Shown here: positions 21,889 through 32,049 of the stretch, piece after piece
Layout: each line of letters starts with the position of its first letter
Numbering within the stretch: the stretch's first letter is position 1
Source: Pectobacterium carotovorum
GTDB lineage: Bacteria; Pseudomonadota; Gammaproteobacteria; Enterobacterales; Enterobacteriaceae
Reading direction: 5' to 3'
Assembly (NCBI RefSeq): GCF_033898505.1
Contig: NZ_JAXAFK010000001.1
Span: 2,108,001 to 2,172,000 of the forward strand
Length of the DNA: 64,000 nt
Notes under the pieces: model-generated
The model's database searches: none
Told to the model about the DNA's origin: nothing
What the model saw: the letters and a program-made list of their open reading frames with translations, nothing else
Program-made: the position numbers and the translations under genes

Positions 21889-22932
21889 ATGACCGCACAG
21901 CCCACTATTCTTAAAATCCGTCGCCCTGACGATTGGCACATTCACCTGCGTGACGATCGGATGCTGGAAACCGTTCTCCCCTATACCAGCCGTTTCTTTG
22001 GCCGTGCGATTGTTATGCCTAACCTGACGCCGCCGATTACCAGCGTGGCCAGCGCTATCGCGTATCGTCAACGTATTTTAGCCGCGGTTCCGCAGGGCGA
22101 TAATTTTCATCCGCTGATGACGTGCTATCTGACCGATGCGCTTGATGCCAATGAAATCGTGAATGGCTTTGAGCAAGGCGTTTTTACCGCTGCCAAATTA
22201 TACCCGGCCAACGCCACAACGAACTCCAGCCATGGGGTTACCAGCATCGCCAATATCTCCGGTATTCTGGAGAAAATGCAAAAAATGGGTATGCCGCTGC
22301 TCATCCACGGCGAAGTTACCGATGCTGCCGTTGATATTTTCGATCGGGAAGCACGCTTCATCGAAACGGTGCTGGAGCCATTGCGCCGACAGTTTCCTGA
22401 GCTGAAGGTCGTCCTTGAGCACATTACGACAAAAGAAGCCGCGCAGTATGTTGTTGAAGGTAATGATTATCTCGCTGCAACCATTACACCGCAGCACCTG
22501 ATGTTTAACCGCAACCATATGCTGGTTGGCGGCGTTCGCCCCCACCTGTATTGCCTGCCTATCTTAAAACGCAATACGCATCAGCAGGCGCTACGTGAAG
22601 CGGTAGCCAGCGGCTGTGACCGTCTTTTCCTCGGCACTGACTCAGCACCCCACGCAAAGCACAGAAAAGAGTCCAGCTGTGGCTGCGCCGGCGTGTTCAA
22701 TGCCCAGGCGGCATTAAGTACATACGCCACTGTTTTCGAAGAAATGAACGCACTTGATAAACTCGAAGCATTCTGCTCGCTGAACGGCCCACGTTTTTAT
22801 GGTCTGCCAGTGAACGACAGTTGGATTGAGCTTTACCGTGAAACGGTCACATTCCCAGAAGAGATCTCTCTTGGCGACGAGTCGCTAATCCCCTTCCTGG
22901 CTGGACAAAGCCTTAACTGGTCAGTCCGTTAA
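21889..22932 (+). CDS. pyrC: Dihydroorotase (PyrC)
   Basis: 347 residues. It catalyses the reversible cyclisation of carbamoyl aspartate in pyrimidine synthesis. It is a class II zinc enzyme: WHIHLRDD supplies the two metal His, [10 protein letters not shown] contains the carboxylated Lys, and LLIHGEV and VLEHITT give further ligands. GTDSAPH holds the catalytic Asp. The start codon is preceded by CGGAG at close spacing. Confidence 0.97.
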   Translation: MTAQPTILKIRRPDDWHIHLRDDRMLETVLPYTSRFFGRAIVMPNLTPPITSVASAIAYRQRILAAVPQGDNFHPLMTCYLTDALDANEIVNGFEQGVFTAAKLYPANATTNSSHGVTSIANISGILEKMQKMGMPLLIHGEVTDAAVDIFDREARFIETVLEPLRRQFPELKVVLEHITTKEAAQYVVEGNDYLAATITPQHLMFNRNHMLVGGVRPHLYCLPILKRNTHQQALREAVASGCDRLFLGTDSAPHAKHRKESSCGCAGVFNAQAALSTYATVFEEMNALDKLEAFCSLNGPRFYGLPVNDSWIELYRETVTFPEEISLGDESLIPFLAGQSLNWSVR

Positions 22933-22938
22933 TCGACA

Positions 22939-22972
22939 AGCCCATCCGCATTATGTCGATGGGCTAAATTTT
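22939..22972 (+). terminator. Terminator after pyrC
   Basis: AGCCCATC pairs with GATGGGCT across an 11-base loop, followed by AAATTTTAT. The T-run is short. Confidence 0.65.
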
Positions 22973-23002
22973 ATTGCGCGTCTTGTTCTCCACTTGCAAT
23001 AA

Positions 23003-23018
23003 CTGTATAAATAAACAG
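23003..23018 (+). promoter_or_regulatory. LexA (SOS) box of dinI
   Basis: CTGT-ATAAATAA-ACAG, a full match to the LexA consensus CTGT-N8-ACAG, 20 bases upstream of the dinI start. It predicts DNA-damage induction through RecA/LexA. Confidence 0.93.
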
Positions 23019-23038
23019 TTTAAAATTTGGAGGTCACC

Positions 23039-23278
23039 ATGCGCGTAGAAATCACTCTTGCAAAAACAACGCCTTTACCCGCCGGTGCGATTGAAGCACT
23101 CAGGCACGAGCTGGAAAAGCGTATTCACAAAATTTACCCCGATACGCCTATTCAGGTTCGTTATGCATCCGCAAATAACCTGACGGTCATGGGTGCAGGC
23201 AAAGATGACAAAGATCGTATCTCCGAAATCTTGCAGGAAACGTGGGAAAGCGCCGACGACTGGTTTACGGCAGAGTAA
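23039..23278 (+). CDS. dinI: DNA damage-inducible protein I (DinI)
   Basis: 79 residues from ATG 23039 (MRVEITLAKTTPLPAGAIE), with TTGGAGG upstream; an in-frame start at 23027 would consume the ribosome-binding site. DinI stabilises RecA filaments and tempers the SOS response by mimicking DNA with its acidic C-terminal helix, here SEILQETWESADDWF. It is directly under a perfect LexA box. Confidence 0.96.
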   Translation: MRVEITLAKTTPLPAGAIEALRHELEKRIHKIYPDTPIQVRYASANNLTVMGAGKDDKDRISEILQETWESADDWFTAE

Positions 23279-23366
23279 TCTAAAGCTTGAAAGATAACGA
23301 AGATATAGGCTGTAATGGCAGTTTAAAGCGGCATTTCGCCATGTGCTATGACCGAGGGTATCTGTT

Positions 23367-23624
23367 ATGACGGTAGAAAAACCAGAAGAGGCAATGACAT
23401 TCGGGGAACTGCTGGAGCTGATTGGCGAGCAACAACGCAAGCTCGATGCTCTGGAACTCGCCTTTTCGTCTCTGGCATTCTGCCTCGATGAGAAAGCGAA
23501 CACACTGATGGTTCATAATCTGACGCTCGAATCTCAAAATGAGAATCGAGATCCAGCGATGAAAAAATACCTTGCCCGACTTGCTGCCGCATTAGAGAAA
23601 AACGCGGGATCTGGCGTGGAATAA
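23367..23624 (+). CDS. Small protein of unknown function between dinI and bssS
   Basis: 85 residues, which I do not recognise. It is predicted to be mostly alpha-helical and acidic: MTFGELLELIGEQQRKLDALE reads as an amphipathic helix or coiled coil, and the C-terminus KKYLARLAAALEKNAG is a second helix. There is no signal peptide or membrane helix. A GAGG lies nine bases before the ATG. It is on the same strand as dinI with an 88-base gap, so it may be read from the SOS promoter or its own. E. coli has no gene here. Confidence 0.65.
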   Translation: MTVEKPEEAMTFGELLELIGEQQRKLDALELAFSSLAFCLDEKANTLMVHNLTLESQNENRDPAMKKYLARLAAALEKNAGSGVE

Positions 23625-23862
23625 TGTTCTGCCGCTCCTGCTAACCACACCTTCGGGATGAAAGCCTATTCGTCCCGATATTTTATCTGACGTATCGCTT
23701 ACCCTTCCCATACCGCCTGTGTAATATTTTTTACGAAAAACTGAAAATATTTCCCATAAATTAAATAAGCAGCAGTATACTGATAATGCTCATTTAAAAA
23801 TAATGAGCCACCTGAAGCCTCGTTAGTCACTCATGTTAGTAACTAGTCAATAAGGGGTATTT

Positions 23863-24117
23863 ATGGATAGAAAAAATGAAGTTATTCAGACACATCCTCT
23901 TGTAGGTTGGGACATCAGCACCGTTGACAGTTATGACGCCATGATGATCCGTTTACACTACTTATCCACCTCGGATCAAGCACCAGATGAAGCACATGTA
24001 GACCGGACGCTTTGGCTAACGACCGATGTTGCACGGCAGCTGATACACATACTCGAAGCCGGTATTGCAAAAATCGAATCAACAGACTGTGACGTCAGTG
24101 ATTATCGAAAACATTAG
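23863..24117 (+). CDS. bssS: Biofilm formation regulator BssS
   Basis: 84 residues, the same length as E. coli BssS (YceP) and closely similar: NEVIQTHPLVGWDISTVDSYD at the start, then LWLTTDVARQLIHILEAGIAKIE. It is a small cytoplasmic protein reported to affect biofilm formation through indole and uptake signalling; the mechanism is unknown. It has its own GGGG-type ribosome-binding site and a strong terminator. Confidence 0.92.
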   Translation: MDRKNEVIQTHPLVGWDISTVDSYDAMMIRLHYLSTSDQAPDEAHVDRTLWLTTDVARQLIHILEAGIAKIESTDCDVSDYRKH

Positions 24118-24166
24118 TAATTGATAACGTTATTAATATTATATTCAATACCCATCAGTTTTGCTT

Positions 24167-24205
24167 AAAATAACAACACCGCCAATAAGGCGGTGTTGTT
24201 ATTTT
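24167..24205 (+). terminator. Strong intrinsic terminator after bssS
   Basis: A perfect 17-bp stem (AAAATAACAACACCGCC with its complement) around an AATAA loop. The right arm ends in TTATTTT. Confidence 0.88.
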
Positions 24206-24557
24206 AGGGCTATTCTCATTTCTTTTATATCCATCAATAAATTAATTCCTGCTCGCCTGCCTTTATACTAATAATCACCTACTGCATCATTATTCAACTA
24301 ATAGAGTCTCTTTGCAGCACGGCTCATTTATTCCTCTGCCATCTTTATTCATTCTCACCTGAAGACAGATATCAGAAATATCTATTTCTATTAAAGAACT
24401 TCCATAACCAAACTGAATAAATTATGAATTTAAATTCAAAAAAACTGCTCATGTTTATGATAATGTTACAATCTGAAAGTTTATATTGATTTTATGTTTC
24501 TTCCTGTTAAATTTTCGCCGGATTGACATGTTACCGATCTGATAAGGAGCTATCACC
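24206..24557. other. AT-rich gap upstream of yceJ
   Basis: About 350 bases with no plausible gene. It must contain the yceJ promoter, and TTGACATG at about 24523 may be a -35 element, but I cannot assign a start site. Confidence 0.4.
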
Positions 24558-25112
24558 ATGCTTTGGCGTAATACCTCTTCTCGTTATGGCCATATCAGCA
24601 TTCTTTTGCACTGGATTGCAGCGTTAACCGTTTATGGCATGTTTGCTTTAGGCCTATGGATGGTCACATTAGGGTACTACAATATTTGGTATCACCGTGC
24701 CCCAGAAATCCATAAGGCAATTGGCGTACTGTTCTTCGCCATCTTAATTTTTCGCGTGGTGTGGCGTTTTATTTCTCCCCCTCCTCCACCGTTAAAAAGC
24801 TACTCCACATTGACCCGCGTCAGCGCGACGCTGGCTCATATTGCGCTTTATGTCATTCTTTTCGCCATTCTTATTAGTGGATATCTCATTTCCACTGCCG
24901 AAGGGCATTCCATCTCAGTTTTTGGCTGGTTTTCTGTTCCGGCCATTGTCAGCGGCTTGACGGATCAGGCCGATATAGCAGGCGACGTGCATCTTTATCT
25001 TGCATGGGCGGTGGTTGCCTTATCAGCGCTGCACGGTTTAGCCGCATTAAAACACCACTTTATAGATGGTGATAACACGTTGAAACGGATGTTGGGTCGC
25101 AACGTTCCTTAA
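24558..25112 (+). CDS. yceJ: Cytochrome b561 family protein YceJ
   Basis: 184 residues with four membrane helices (about residues 13-35, 50-70, 90-112 and 145-165). Conserved heme-ligand histidines lie in the helices: [26 protein letters not shown], and [23 protein letters not shown] near the end. It is a membrane b-type cytochrome of the CybB/YceJ type, probably linking quinones to a periplasmic partner. It is paired with yceI 26 bases downstream, as in E. coli. GATAAGGAG gives a strong ribosome-binding site. Confidence 0.93.
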   Translation: MLWRNTSSRYGHISILLHWIAALTVYGMFALGLWMVTLGYYNIWYHRAPEIHKAIGVLFFAILIFRVVWRFISPPPPPLKSYSTLTRVSATLAHIALYVILFAILISGYLISTAEGHSISVFGWFSVPAIVSGLTDQADIAGDVHLYLAWAVVALSALHGLAALKHHFIDGDNTLKRMLGRNVP

Positions 25113-25138
25113 CTTTCTGGATTTATGGAGAAATACCA

Positions 25139-25717
25139 ATGCTGAAGAAAACACTACTGAGCCTGACCGCAGTATCCATGCTTGCCTCTGCCGGTTCTGC
25201 ACTGGCAGCAGAGTACAAGTTCGATAAAGAAGGCCAGCACGCGTTTATTGAATTCCGCATTAAACACCTCGGTTACAGCTGGCTTTACGGCAGCTTTAAC
25301 GACTTCGATGGCGCCTTTACCTTTGATGAGAAAAACCCATCAGCGGATAAAGTGAATGTCACTATAAACACCAACAGCGTTGACACTAACCACGCTGAGC
25401 GTGACAAGCACCTTCGCAGCGCAGAATTTTTAAACGTTACCAAGCATCCGCAGGCAACGTTTACGTCCACTGAAGTGAAGAAAGACGGCGAAGATTACGA
25501 TATTACCGGCAACCTGACCTTAAATGGCGTCACCAAGCCTGTTAAGCTCGATGCCAAACTCATCGGTCAGGGCGATGACCCGTGGGGTAACTATCGTGCA
25601 GGATTTCAAGCCGAAGGCACTATCAAGCTGAAGGACTTCAACATTACGACCGATTTAGGTCCAGCTTCGCAGGATGTAGAACTGATTATTGCCGTTGAAG
25701 GCGTTCGCCAGAAATAA
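25139..25717 (+). CDS. yceI: YceI family periplasmic protein
   Basis: 192 residues with a Sec signal peptide (cleavage after SALAA, residue about 23). The mature part is a lipocalin-like beta-barrel that binds polyprenoids in homologues. Motifs: [25 protein letters not shown] near the N-terminus and [16 protein letters not shown] further on. It is co-transcribed with yceJ, so a quinone-related shuttle role is an attractive inference. Confidence 0.94.
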   Translation: MLKKTLLSLTAVSMLASAGSALAAEYKFDKEGQHAFIEFRIKHLGYSWLYGSFNDFDGAFTFDEKNPSADKVNVTINTNSVDTNHAERDKHLRSAEFLNVTKHPQATFTSTEVKKDGEDYDITGNLTLNGVTKPVKLDAKLIGQGDDPWGNYRAGFQAEGTIKLKDFNITTDLGPASQDVELIIAVEGVRQK

Positions 25718-25739
25718 GGCGACACCACGCATTGACAGC

Positions 25740-25770
25740 AAAAAGCCCTTTCCTTTGGAAAGGGCTTTTT
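25740..25770. terminator. Bidirectional terminator between yceI and trhO
   Basis: AAAAAGCCCTTTCC pairs with GGAAAGGGCTTTTT around a TTT loop. A- and T-runs lie on both sides, serving the convergent genes yceI (+) and trhO (-). Confidence 0.88.
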
Positions 25771-25793
25771 CATATTACGCGATTAGCCGCTAA

Positions 25794-26861
25794 TTATTCG
25801 GCCTTGTCTTTCGCGACGGGAGCCGGAATGTGCAACGTTGACTGCAATAATCCTTTGGATTTATTGAAGATCTTCATTCCATTTTCACGCCCGCTGCGTA
25901 TCGCTCTTTGCGCTTCCAGCGGCAGCTTCATTTCATCCTGACACTGCGTGCTACAGCAGCCTTCGTATTTTGCGGCGCAGGCAGGACACTGGATAAACAG
26001 AAGATGGCACCCTTCATTACGGCAGTTAGTGTGGCTATCACACGACGCCCCACACTGATGGCAATGCGCAATGACGTCATCGGAAATGCGTTCTCCCATT
26101 CGTTCATCAAACACGAAATTCTTGCCGATAAACTTCAGCGGTAGCCCCTGAGCTTTAGCCTGGCGTGTATATTCAATAATACCGCCCTCGACGTGATACA
26201 CGTTCTTAAAGCCGTGGTGCAACATGTAGGCGCTCGCCTTCTCGCAGCGAATACCGCCCGTGCAGTACATGACAATATTTTTGTCGCGCGCTTCATCCAG
26301 CATTTCAACCGCCATCGGCAGCTGCTCACGAAACGTATCTGACGGCACTTCCAGCGCATTCTCGAAGTGCCCGACTTCATATTCGTAATGGTTACGCATA
26401 TCGACGAACACGGTGTCAGGATCGTCAGCCATCGCATTAACCTGATCGGCTTTCAGATATTGCCCGACATTCGCTGGGTTAAATGTCGGATCGTCAATCC
26501 CATCAGCGACAATCCGTTCACGTACTTTCATACGCAATACCCAGAACGATTTCCCGTCATCTTCCAGAGCGATATTTAAGCGAATCTGATCGAGCGCCGG
26601 GTGCGCACTGAACAATACCGCCTTAAAGGCCTCGAACTGATTATTGGGCACGCTGATTTGTGCGTTAATCCCCTCAGTCGCAATATAAATGCGACCGAAG
26701 ACCTTACATTGCTCAAGCTGAATATACAGACTATCGCGAAAGGCTTTTGGATCATCAATGGTGAAATATTTATAGAAGGAAACTGTGGTACGCGGCTCGG
26801 TTTCCGCAAGCATACGCGCCTTCAGTTCCTCATTAGAAATCCGGTTATGTAACACTGGCAT
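25794..26861 (-). CDS. trhO: tRNA uridine 5-oxyacetic acid pathway hydroxylase TrhO (rhodanese domain)
   Basis: 355 residues from ATG 26861 ([14 protein letters not shown]); a longer frame to 26882 is not conserved. Formerly YceA, it hydroxylates U34 of tRNAs to ho5U using oxygen. It has an N-terminal acylphosphatase-like part, then a rhodanese domain with the catalytic Cys in [15 protein letters not shown] Cys-rich C-terminal region follows ([26 protein letters not shown]). Confidence 0.95.
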   Translation of the reverse strand: MPVLHNRISNEELKARMLAETEPRTTVSFYKYFTIDDPKAFRDSLYIQLEQCKVFGRIYIATEGINAQISVPNNQFEAFKAVLFSAHPALDQIRLNIALEDDGKSFWVLRMKVRERIVADGIDDPTFNPANVGQYLKADQVNAMADDPDTVFVDMRNHYEYEVGHFENALEVPSDTFREQLPMAVEMLDEARDKNIVMYCTGGIRCEKASAYMLHHGFKNVYHVEGGIIEYTRQAKAQGLPLKFIGKNFVFDERMGERISDDVIAHCHQCGASCDSHTNCRNEGCHLLFIQCPACAAKYEGCCSTQCQDEMKLPLEAQRAIRSGRENGMKIFNKSKGLLQSTLHIPAPVAKDKAE

Positions 26862-27096
26862 GGTGTACGTTCCTGTCTTCATTGAGGTTAGCGTGTGACG
26901 TTCATCATCGAGCCATTGCTCGACATATTGAATCGCCCGGCATCATACCTGATAGCGTTGAGGCTGTCAGGGCATGAAATGAATAGCGCGACGCCAAAGA
27001 GTGATCTACCGTAAATCTATGACCTTACCGTAACCCCATGACCTCTGGGATTCATTTTTGCTTTCATGAAGTATCATCATCGAAGGATCTGTCATT

Positions 27097-28191
27097 ATGA
27101 GTCAGCTTTTCTCCCCCGTATCTCTTGGTAAACTCGAACTGCCCAACCGAATCATCATCGCCCCCATGTGTCAGTATTCGGCTGAGGACGGCAAGGCGAC
27201 AGCCTGGCATACGATGCATTTAGGTAACCTGTCACATTCCGGGGCGGGACTGCTTATCATCGAAGCTACTGCCGTTTCGCCAGAAGGCCGGATTTCCCCA
27301 CGCGACCTTGGCTTGTGGGATAACGCGACAGAACAGGCCCTTGCTGGTGCAGTTAACGCGGTCAAAACTTATTCTGCCATGCCGCTCGGCATACAACTGG
27401 GGCACGCAGGTCGCAAAGCCTCAACGGGCGTTCCGTGGAGCGGACGAGCATTTTTGCGTCCGGAGCAGGGAGGCTGGCAGACTATTGCACCATCCGCTCT
27501 CCCTTACAACGCCAGCGATGCAGCACCGCTGGCTATGTCAGAACAGCAGATCCGCACGTTAATTGGTTCGTTCGTTGACTCTGCTAAACGCGCGGATCGT
27601 CTGGGCTTTGACCTGATAGAAATTCACGCCGCTCACGGCTATCTGCTGCACCAGTTCCTTTCACCGCTGACAAATCATCGCACGGATAACTATGGAGGAT
27701 CGCTTCAGAACCGGATGCGTCTGGTCGTTGAGATTTACCGCGCAATACGCGATGTTTTCCCTGCGCATAAAGCCGTTGGCGTGCGCATTTCTGCGACAGA
27801 TGGCGTTGAGGGCGGTTGGGATCTGGAGCAGTCTGTACAGCTTAGTAAAGTGCTGCACGAATTAGGCTGTGATTTCATCCACGTATCCAGTGGCGGTCTG
27901 TCGCCGTTGCAACAAATCCATCCTGCGCCTAATTATCAGGTACCGTATGCGCAGCGGATTAAACAAGAGGTTGGCATCACCACCATCGCCGTTGGGCTGA
28001 TAACCGAACCGGAGCAGGCAGAAGCGATCGTCGCAACCGGCGAAGCAGATGCTATCGGGCTGGCTCGCGCCATCCTCTTCGATCCCCGTTGGCCATGGCA
28101 TGCGGCTGCCAGACTAGGCGCGCAGGTATCTGCACCCGCACAGTACTGGCGTAGTGAACCACGCTACGCCAGAGGCATTTTCAAGCAATAG
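27097..28191 (+). CDS. Old Yellow Enzyme family NADH:flavin oxidoreductase (NamA/YqjM type)
   Basis: 364 residues. FMN-dependent TIM-barrel ene-reductase. YqjM-subfamily marks are Cys25 in IIAPMCQYSAEDG, GIQLGHAGRKAS, and the substrate-binding pair in DLIEIHAAHGYLLHQFLSP. ADAIGLARAILFDP forms the phosphate site. It reduces activated C=C bonds of unsaturated carbonyls or nitro compounds; the physiological substrate is unknown. It stands alone between trhO and lpxL, where E. coli has no such gene. A GAAGGA ribosome-binding site precedes ATG. Confidence 0.92.
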   Translation: MSQLFSPVSLGKLELPNRIIIAPMCQYSAEDGKATAWHTMHLGNLSHSGAGLLIIEATAVSPEGRISPRDLGLWDNATEQALAGAVNAVKTYSAMPLGIQLGHAGRKASTGVPWSGRAFLRPEQGGWQTIAPSALPYNASDAAPLAMSEQQIRTLIGSFVDSAKRADRLGFDLIEIHAAHGYLLHQFLSPLTNHRTDNYGGSLQNRMRLVVEIYRAIRDVFPAHKAVGVRISATDGVEGGWDLEQSVQLSKVLHELGCDFIHVSSGGLSPLQQIHPAPNYQVPYAQRIKQEVGITTIAVGLITEPEQAEAIVATGEADAIGLARAILFDPRWPWHAAARLGAQVSAPAQYWRSEPRYARGIFKQ

Positions 28192-28449
28192 CGGTAAATA
28201 CGCTGTGTCAGGCGATCCTATCTGGGTCGCCACGTCTCTACCTCGCCACGCGTCATGCCACCAAAGGTTAAAACTCATTCGCTGAAAATGATACGATTAC
28301 GGCCGTTTTTTGCATAAAAATCAGTCAATAACGCGGTGGTGATTTGTGTTATTGGCAAAGCGCCGCAATAATCTATCTTGCAGTTAACCATTAACTCTTT
28401 TTTTAACGGTTCGCGTGCTGATCCGCACCAAAATATTGATACTGAGGCC

Positions 28450-29370
28450 ATGACACAAATCCCTTCTTTTAATCGTTCATTGCTACATCCGCGCTACTGG
28501 CTCACCTGGGTGGGCATCGGCATCCTTTACCTTATCGTGTTGCTTCCCTATCCCGTTCTGTATCGTATCGGGATCGCGCTTGGCCATTTAGCTATGCGCC
28601 TGTTGCCAAAACGCGTCAACGTTGCCGCCCGTAACCTTGAACTGTGTTTCCCCGAAATGCCTCTGGCTGAGCGTGAAGCATTAGTCAGAAAAAATTTTGA
28701 ATCTGTCGGCATGGGTGTGATTGAAACCGGTATGGCCTGGTTTTGGCCAAACTGGCGTATCGAGCGCTGGTTTACGGTGACCGGCCTTGAACATATTCGC
28801 CCTGTATTGGAAAAGCAACAAGGCGTGCTGCTCATTGGTCTGCATTTCCTGACGCTGGAATTGGGTGCTCGCATCTTTGGCATACACAATCCGGGGATCG
28901 GGGTGTACCGCCCGAATGATAACAAGCTGATTGACTGGCTACAGACGTGGGGAAGAATGCGGTCCAATAAATCCATGCTGGATCGTAAAGATCTCAAAGG
29001 GATGATCCGCGCACTCAAGCAGGGAGAGATCATCTGGTATGCGCCCGATCATGATTACGGCCCACAAAGCAGCGTATTCGCCCCTCTGTTTGCCGTAGAT
29101 AAAGCGGCAACAACCCGCGGTAGCTATATGCTGATAAAGGCCGCACGCCCTGCCGTCGTTCCTTTTGTTCCACGTCGTCTGCCTGACGGAAAAGGCTATG
29201 AGCTGCTGATCCAACCTGCGGAACAGGATGCACCTGTAGATAACGAAACCGCGACTGCCGTTTGGATGAACAACGTCGTTGAACAGAATATTCTGCTCGC
29301 ACGGGACCAATATATGTGGCTGCACCGCCGTTTCAAAACCCGCCCAGAAGGTGAACCGTCCCTTTATTAA
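28450..29370 (+). CDS. lpxL: Lipid A lauroyl acyltransferase LpxL (HtrB)
   Basis: 306 residues from ATG 28450 ([20 protein letters not shown]), exactly the E. coli length; the upstream frame to 28378 is not conserved. It adds the first secondary acyl chain to Kdo2-lipid IVA from acyl-ACP at the inner membrane. There is one N-terminal membrane helix (about 17-37), the HX4E-type acyltransferase motif in [12 protein letters not shown], and the conserved [13 protein letters not shown] and [10 protein letters not shown]. Confidence 0.96.
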   Translation: MTQIPSFNRSLLHPRYWLTWVGIGILYLIVLLPYPVLYRIGIALGHLAMRLLPKRVNVAARNLELCFPEMPLAEREALVRKNFESVGMGVIETGMAWFWPNWRIERWFTVTGLEHIRPVLEKQQGVLLIGLHFLTLELGARIFGIHNPGIGVYRPNDNKLIDWLQTWGRMRSNKSMLDRKDLKGMIRALKQGEIIWYAPDHDYGPQSSVFAPLFAVDKAATTRGSYMLIKAARPAVVPFVPRRLPDGKGYELLIQPAEQDAPVDNETATAVWMNNVVEQNILLARDQYMWLHRRFKTRPEGEPSLY

Positions 29371-29428
29371 CGAACGCCTTTCTGTACCGGTTGCTCATTG
29401 CAGGAACTGCGGTACCTTGTGACAGACG

Positions 29429-29466
29429 AAAAAAAAGCAACGGCGATTAATCGCCGTTGCTTTATC
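29429..29466. terminator. Bidirectional terminator between lpxL and mdoH
   Basis: GCAACGGCGATTAATCGCCGTTGC is a perfect self-complementary stem, preceded by an A-run and followed by TTTATCTTT. It lies between convergent genes. Confidence 0.85.
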
Positions 29467-29484
29467 TTTCACGCCAACGCGACG

Positions 29485-32049
29485 TTAGCTTTTGATATGA
29501 GGTGCGGGAAGTTTCTGGTAAGACTCAACCCACGCAGCATACGCTTCCGGTTTTTGCCACACATGGTAGTGCAAACGCGATATCGTCACAGGATCGCTAA
29601 GCAGTGCCAGACGCTGATTATTGCTCACCTCTTCCGGCTTGCGACTCAAGGCCTCACGCACATTCTTCTCACGCACGTCCTCAATCGCTCGACTGAAGCG
29701 ATGGCGCGCCGTCGCCATTGCGCTGGCAAGGGCATTAACTGACGGATCGAAGACGGCCTGTATAAACCCGCTATCCAGTCTACGCTGATGGTTCAGTCGG
29801 CAATATTCATCGGTTGCGACCAGTTCACGCGGCGGATTGAACTCTTCCGGTATCATCAGCAGCTTGGCACGTTTACAGCCCAGCCCCAATGACGCGCGGC
29901 TTGAGTAAACCGAAACAAACGGCGACAAAATCAGCGAGAAGACAATTGGAGCCAGCCACCACAGGAAGCGCAGATCCAACCATGCCATACCAATCGCCCA
30001 GACCAGCCCCAGAATCAACTGGGAACCATGGCGCACAAACGCTTCGCTCCACGGAGTTGCATCGTCGTCACGCTGCGGAGAATTCCACTGCACCGACCAG
30101 CCGAGAAACGCACTAACAACAAACACCGTGTGGAACAGCATACGAACCGGTGCCAGCAGGACCGAGAACAGCATTTCCAGCAGCAATGAAAGAAATACTC
30201 GGAAAGCGCCACCGTACTCTTTTGCGCCTTTCGCCCACACCAGAATCACGCTCAACAGTTTTGGCAAGAACAGCAAGACCAACGTCGTCGAGAACAGTGC
30301 GATAGCCAATTCTGGCCGCCACTGTGGCCAGACGGGGAACAGCTGCCGGGGCTGCAGGAAGTACTGGGGTTCCATAAGCGTATGCACAACCTGCAACGCC
30401 GTAGAGAGCATCAGGAACATAAACCACAGCGGTGCCGACAGATAAGACATTACACCGGTAAGGAAAACAGCGCGGTGAACCGGATGCATACCTTTGACCA
30501 GGAACAAACGGAAGTTCATCAGGTTGCCATGGCACCAGCGGCGGTCACGTTTCAACTCATCCAGCAGGTTAGGCGGCAGCTCTTCATAACTTCCCGGCAG
30601 ATCGTAGGCGATCCACACGCCCCATCCTGCACGGCGCATCAGCGCCGCTTCGACGAAGTCGTGAGAAAGAATCGCACCAGCGAACGACCCTTCACCCGGC
30701 AGCGGTGCCAAAGCACAGTGCTCGATGAACGGCTTCACGCGGATAATCGCGTTATGTCCCCAGTAATGTGACTCACCCAGTTGCCAGAAGTGCAGGCCAG
30801 CGGTGAACAGCGGGCCGTAAACACGCGTCGCAAACTGCTGACAGCGCGCATACAGCGTATCCATGCCTGACGCTTTCGGCGAGGACTGGATGATACCAGC
30901 GTTCGGGTTCGCTTCCATCAGCCTGACCAAAGACGTCAAGCATTCACCGCTCATGACGCTATCGGCATCCAGAATGACCATGTAGCTGTACTGGTTGCCC
31001 CAGCGGCGGCAGAAATCATCGATATTGCCGCTTTTACGTTTAACGCGGCGACGGCGACGGCGATAGAAAATGCGCCCTGCTCCGCCGACATCACGGCACA
31101 GCTCCATCCAGGCTTTTTGCTCTGCCACGCAGATATCGGGATCGTTACTGTCACTCAGGACGTAAATATCAAAATGCTCAAGATTGCCCGTCGCTTCTAC
31201 TGATTCATACGTCGCACGCAGTCCCGCAAACACGCGTTCTACGTCTTCGTTACAAATCGGCATGATTAACGCCGTGCGGTGCTCTGGATTCAGCGGTTCA
31301 TTACCCACCGTCGTGGAAGAGATGCTGTATTTATCTCGACCAATCAGCAGTTGCAGGAACCCCATTAATGCGGTCCAGAACCCAGCAGACACCCAGCAGA
31401 ACAACACCGCAAACAGAACCAGTATGCCGCTTTGCAGCACATAAGGAAGCAGCTGCATTAGCGAGCGCGTCCACGGTTGACCCGCCATTTCAAACGGATC
31501 GATGAGCGCCCATCCCTGATAAGGCAGGATGGTTTTCATGTACCAGGTTGCGATCGCGGTCTGGAACAGCGTTAACGCCAGCAGAATATAGCGGCGGATT
31601 GTTCCCACCAGACGCCAGCGGTTTTCGGAAATTTTCTCTTCCGGGCTGTAATGAGGGCGAGGTGGCACAGTACGGCCCAACAGGCTTTCCCACCAGCGAA
31701 CCAACGGATTCGTCCGCCAGACGTCCGGGAACATAGAAGCGCGGGTAATAACAGGCATTGCTTTTAATGCCGTCCGCCCTTCTCTGTCAGTGCCGAGTTG
31801 CTTACCGTTGTCCAGGCCATCTTCCCAGGCCATTTCAAGACGTGCCTGCACGGAATGCAGCGCAACATCGTCTTCGGCCTGAACATTAACCTGATGACTT
31901 TCAGACTGGCTATTTTCAGATAAGGTCTGATGCAAAACGGCCTGATCGTTCCAGGCCGCTTGCGGTAATTTTTCGCGAAGAACCTCTGCCTGCTCGGCAG
32001 GCAGAGGTAGTTTCTCAATATAATCGAGAGAAGAAGTTGACTTATTCAT
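29485..32049 (-). CDS. mdoH: Glucans biosynthesis glucosyltransferase MdoH (OpgH)
   Basis: 854 residues. Inner-membrane glycosyltransferase that makes the beta-1,2 backbone of osmoregulated periplasmic glucans from UDP-glucose. It also acts as a nutrient-dependent FtsZ inhibitor in E. coli. GT2 motifs are visible: [38 protein letters not shown] and the [10 protein letters not shown] (QxxRW-like) site. At least seven hydrophobic helices are split on either side of the catalytic domain. The start overlaps the end of mdoG by 8 bases. Confidence 0.96.
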   Translation of the reverse strand: MNKSTSSLDYIEKLPLPAEQAEVLREKLPQAAWNDQAVLHQTLSENSQSESHQVNVQAEDDVALHSVQARLEMAWEDGLDNGKQLGTDREGRTALKAMPVITRASMFPDVWRTNPLVRWWESLLGRTVPPRPHYSPEEKISENRWRLVGTIRRYILLALTLFQTAIATWYMKTILPYQGWALIDPFEMAGQPWTRSLMQLLPYVLQSGILVLFAVLFCWVSAGFWTALMGFLQLLIGRDKYSISSTTVGNEPLNPEHRTALIMPICNEDVERVFAGLRATYESVEATGNLEHFDIYVLSDSNDPDICVAEQKAWMELCRDVGGAGRIFYRRRRRRVKRKSGNIDDFCRRWGNQYSYMVILDADSVMSGECLTSLVRLMEANPNAGIIQSSPKASGMDTLYARCQQFATRVYGPLFTAGLHFWQLGESHYWGHNAIIRVKPFIEHCALAPLPGEGSFAGAILSHDFVEAALMRRAGWGVWIAYDLPGSYEELPPNLLDELKRDRRWCHGNLMNFRLFLVKGMHPVHRAVFLTGVMSYLSAPLWFMFLMLSTALQVVHTLMEPQYFLQPRQLFPVWPQWRPELAIALFSTTLVLLFLPKLLSVILVWAKGAKEYGGAFRVFLSLLLEMLFSVLLAPVRMLFHTVFVVSAFLGWSVQWNSPQRDDDATPWSEAFVRHGSQLILGLVWAIGMAWLDLRFLWWLAPIVFSLILSPFVSVYSSRASLGLGCKRAKLLMIPEEFNPPRELVATDEYCRLNHQRRLDSGFIQAVFDPSVNALASAMATARHRFSRAIEDVREKNVREALSRKPEEVSNNQRLALLSDPVTISRLHYHVWQKPEAYAAWVESYQKLPAPHIKS

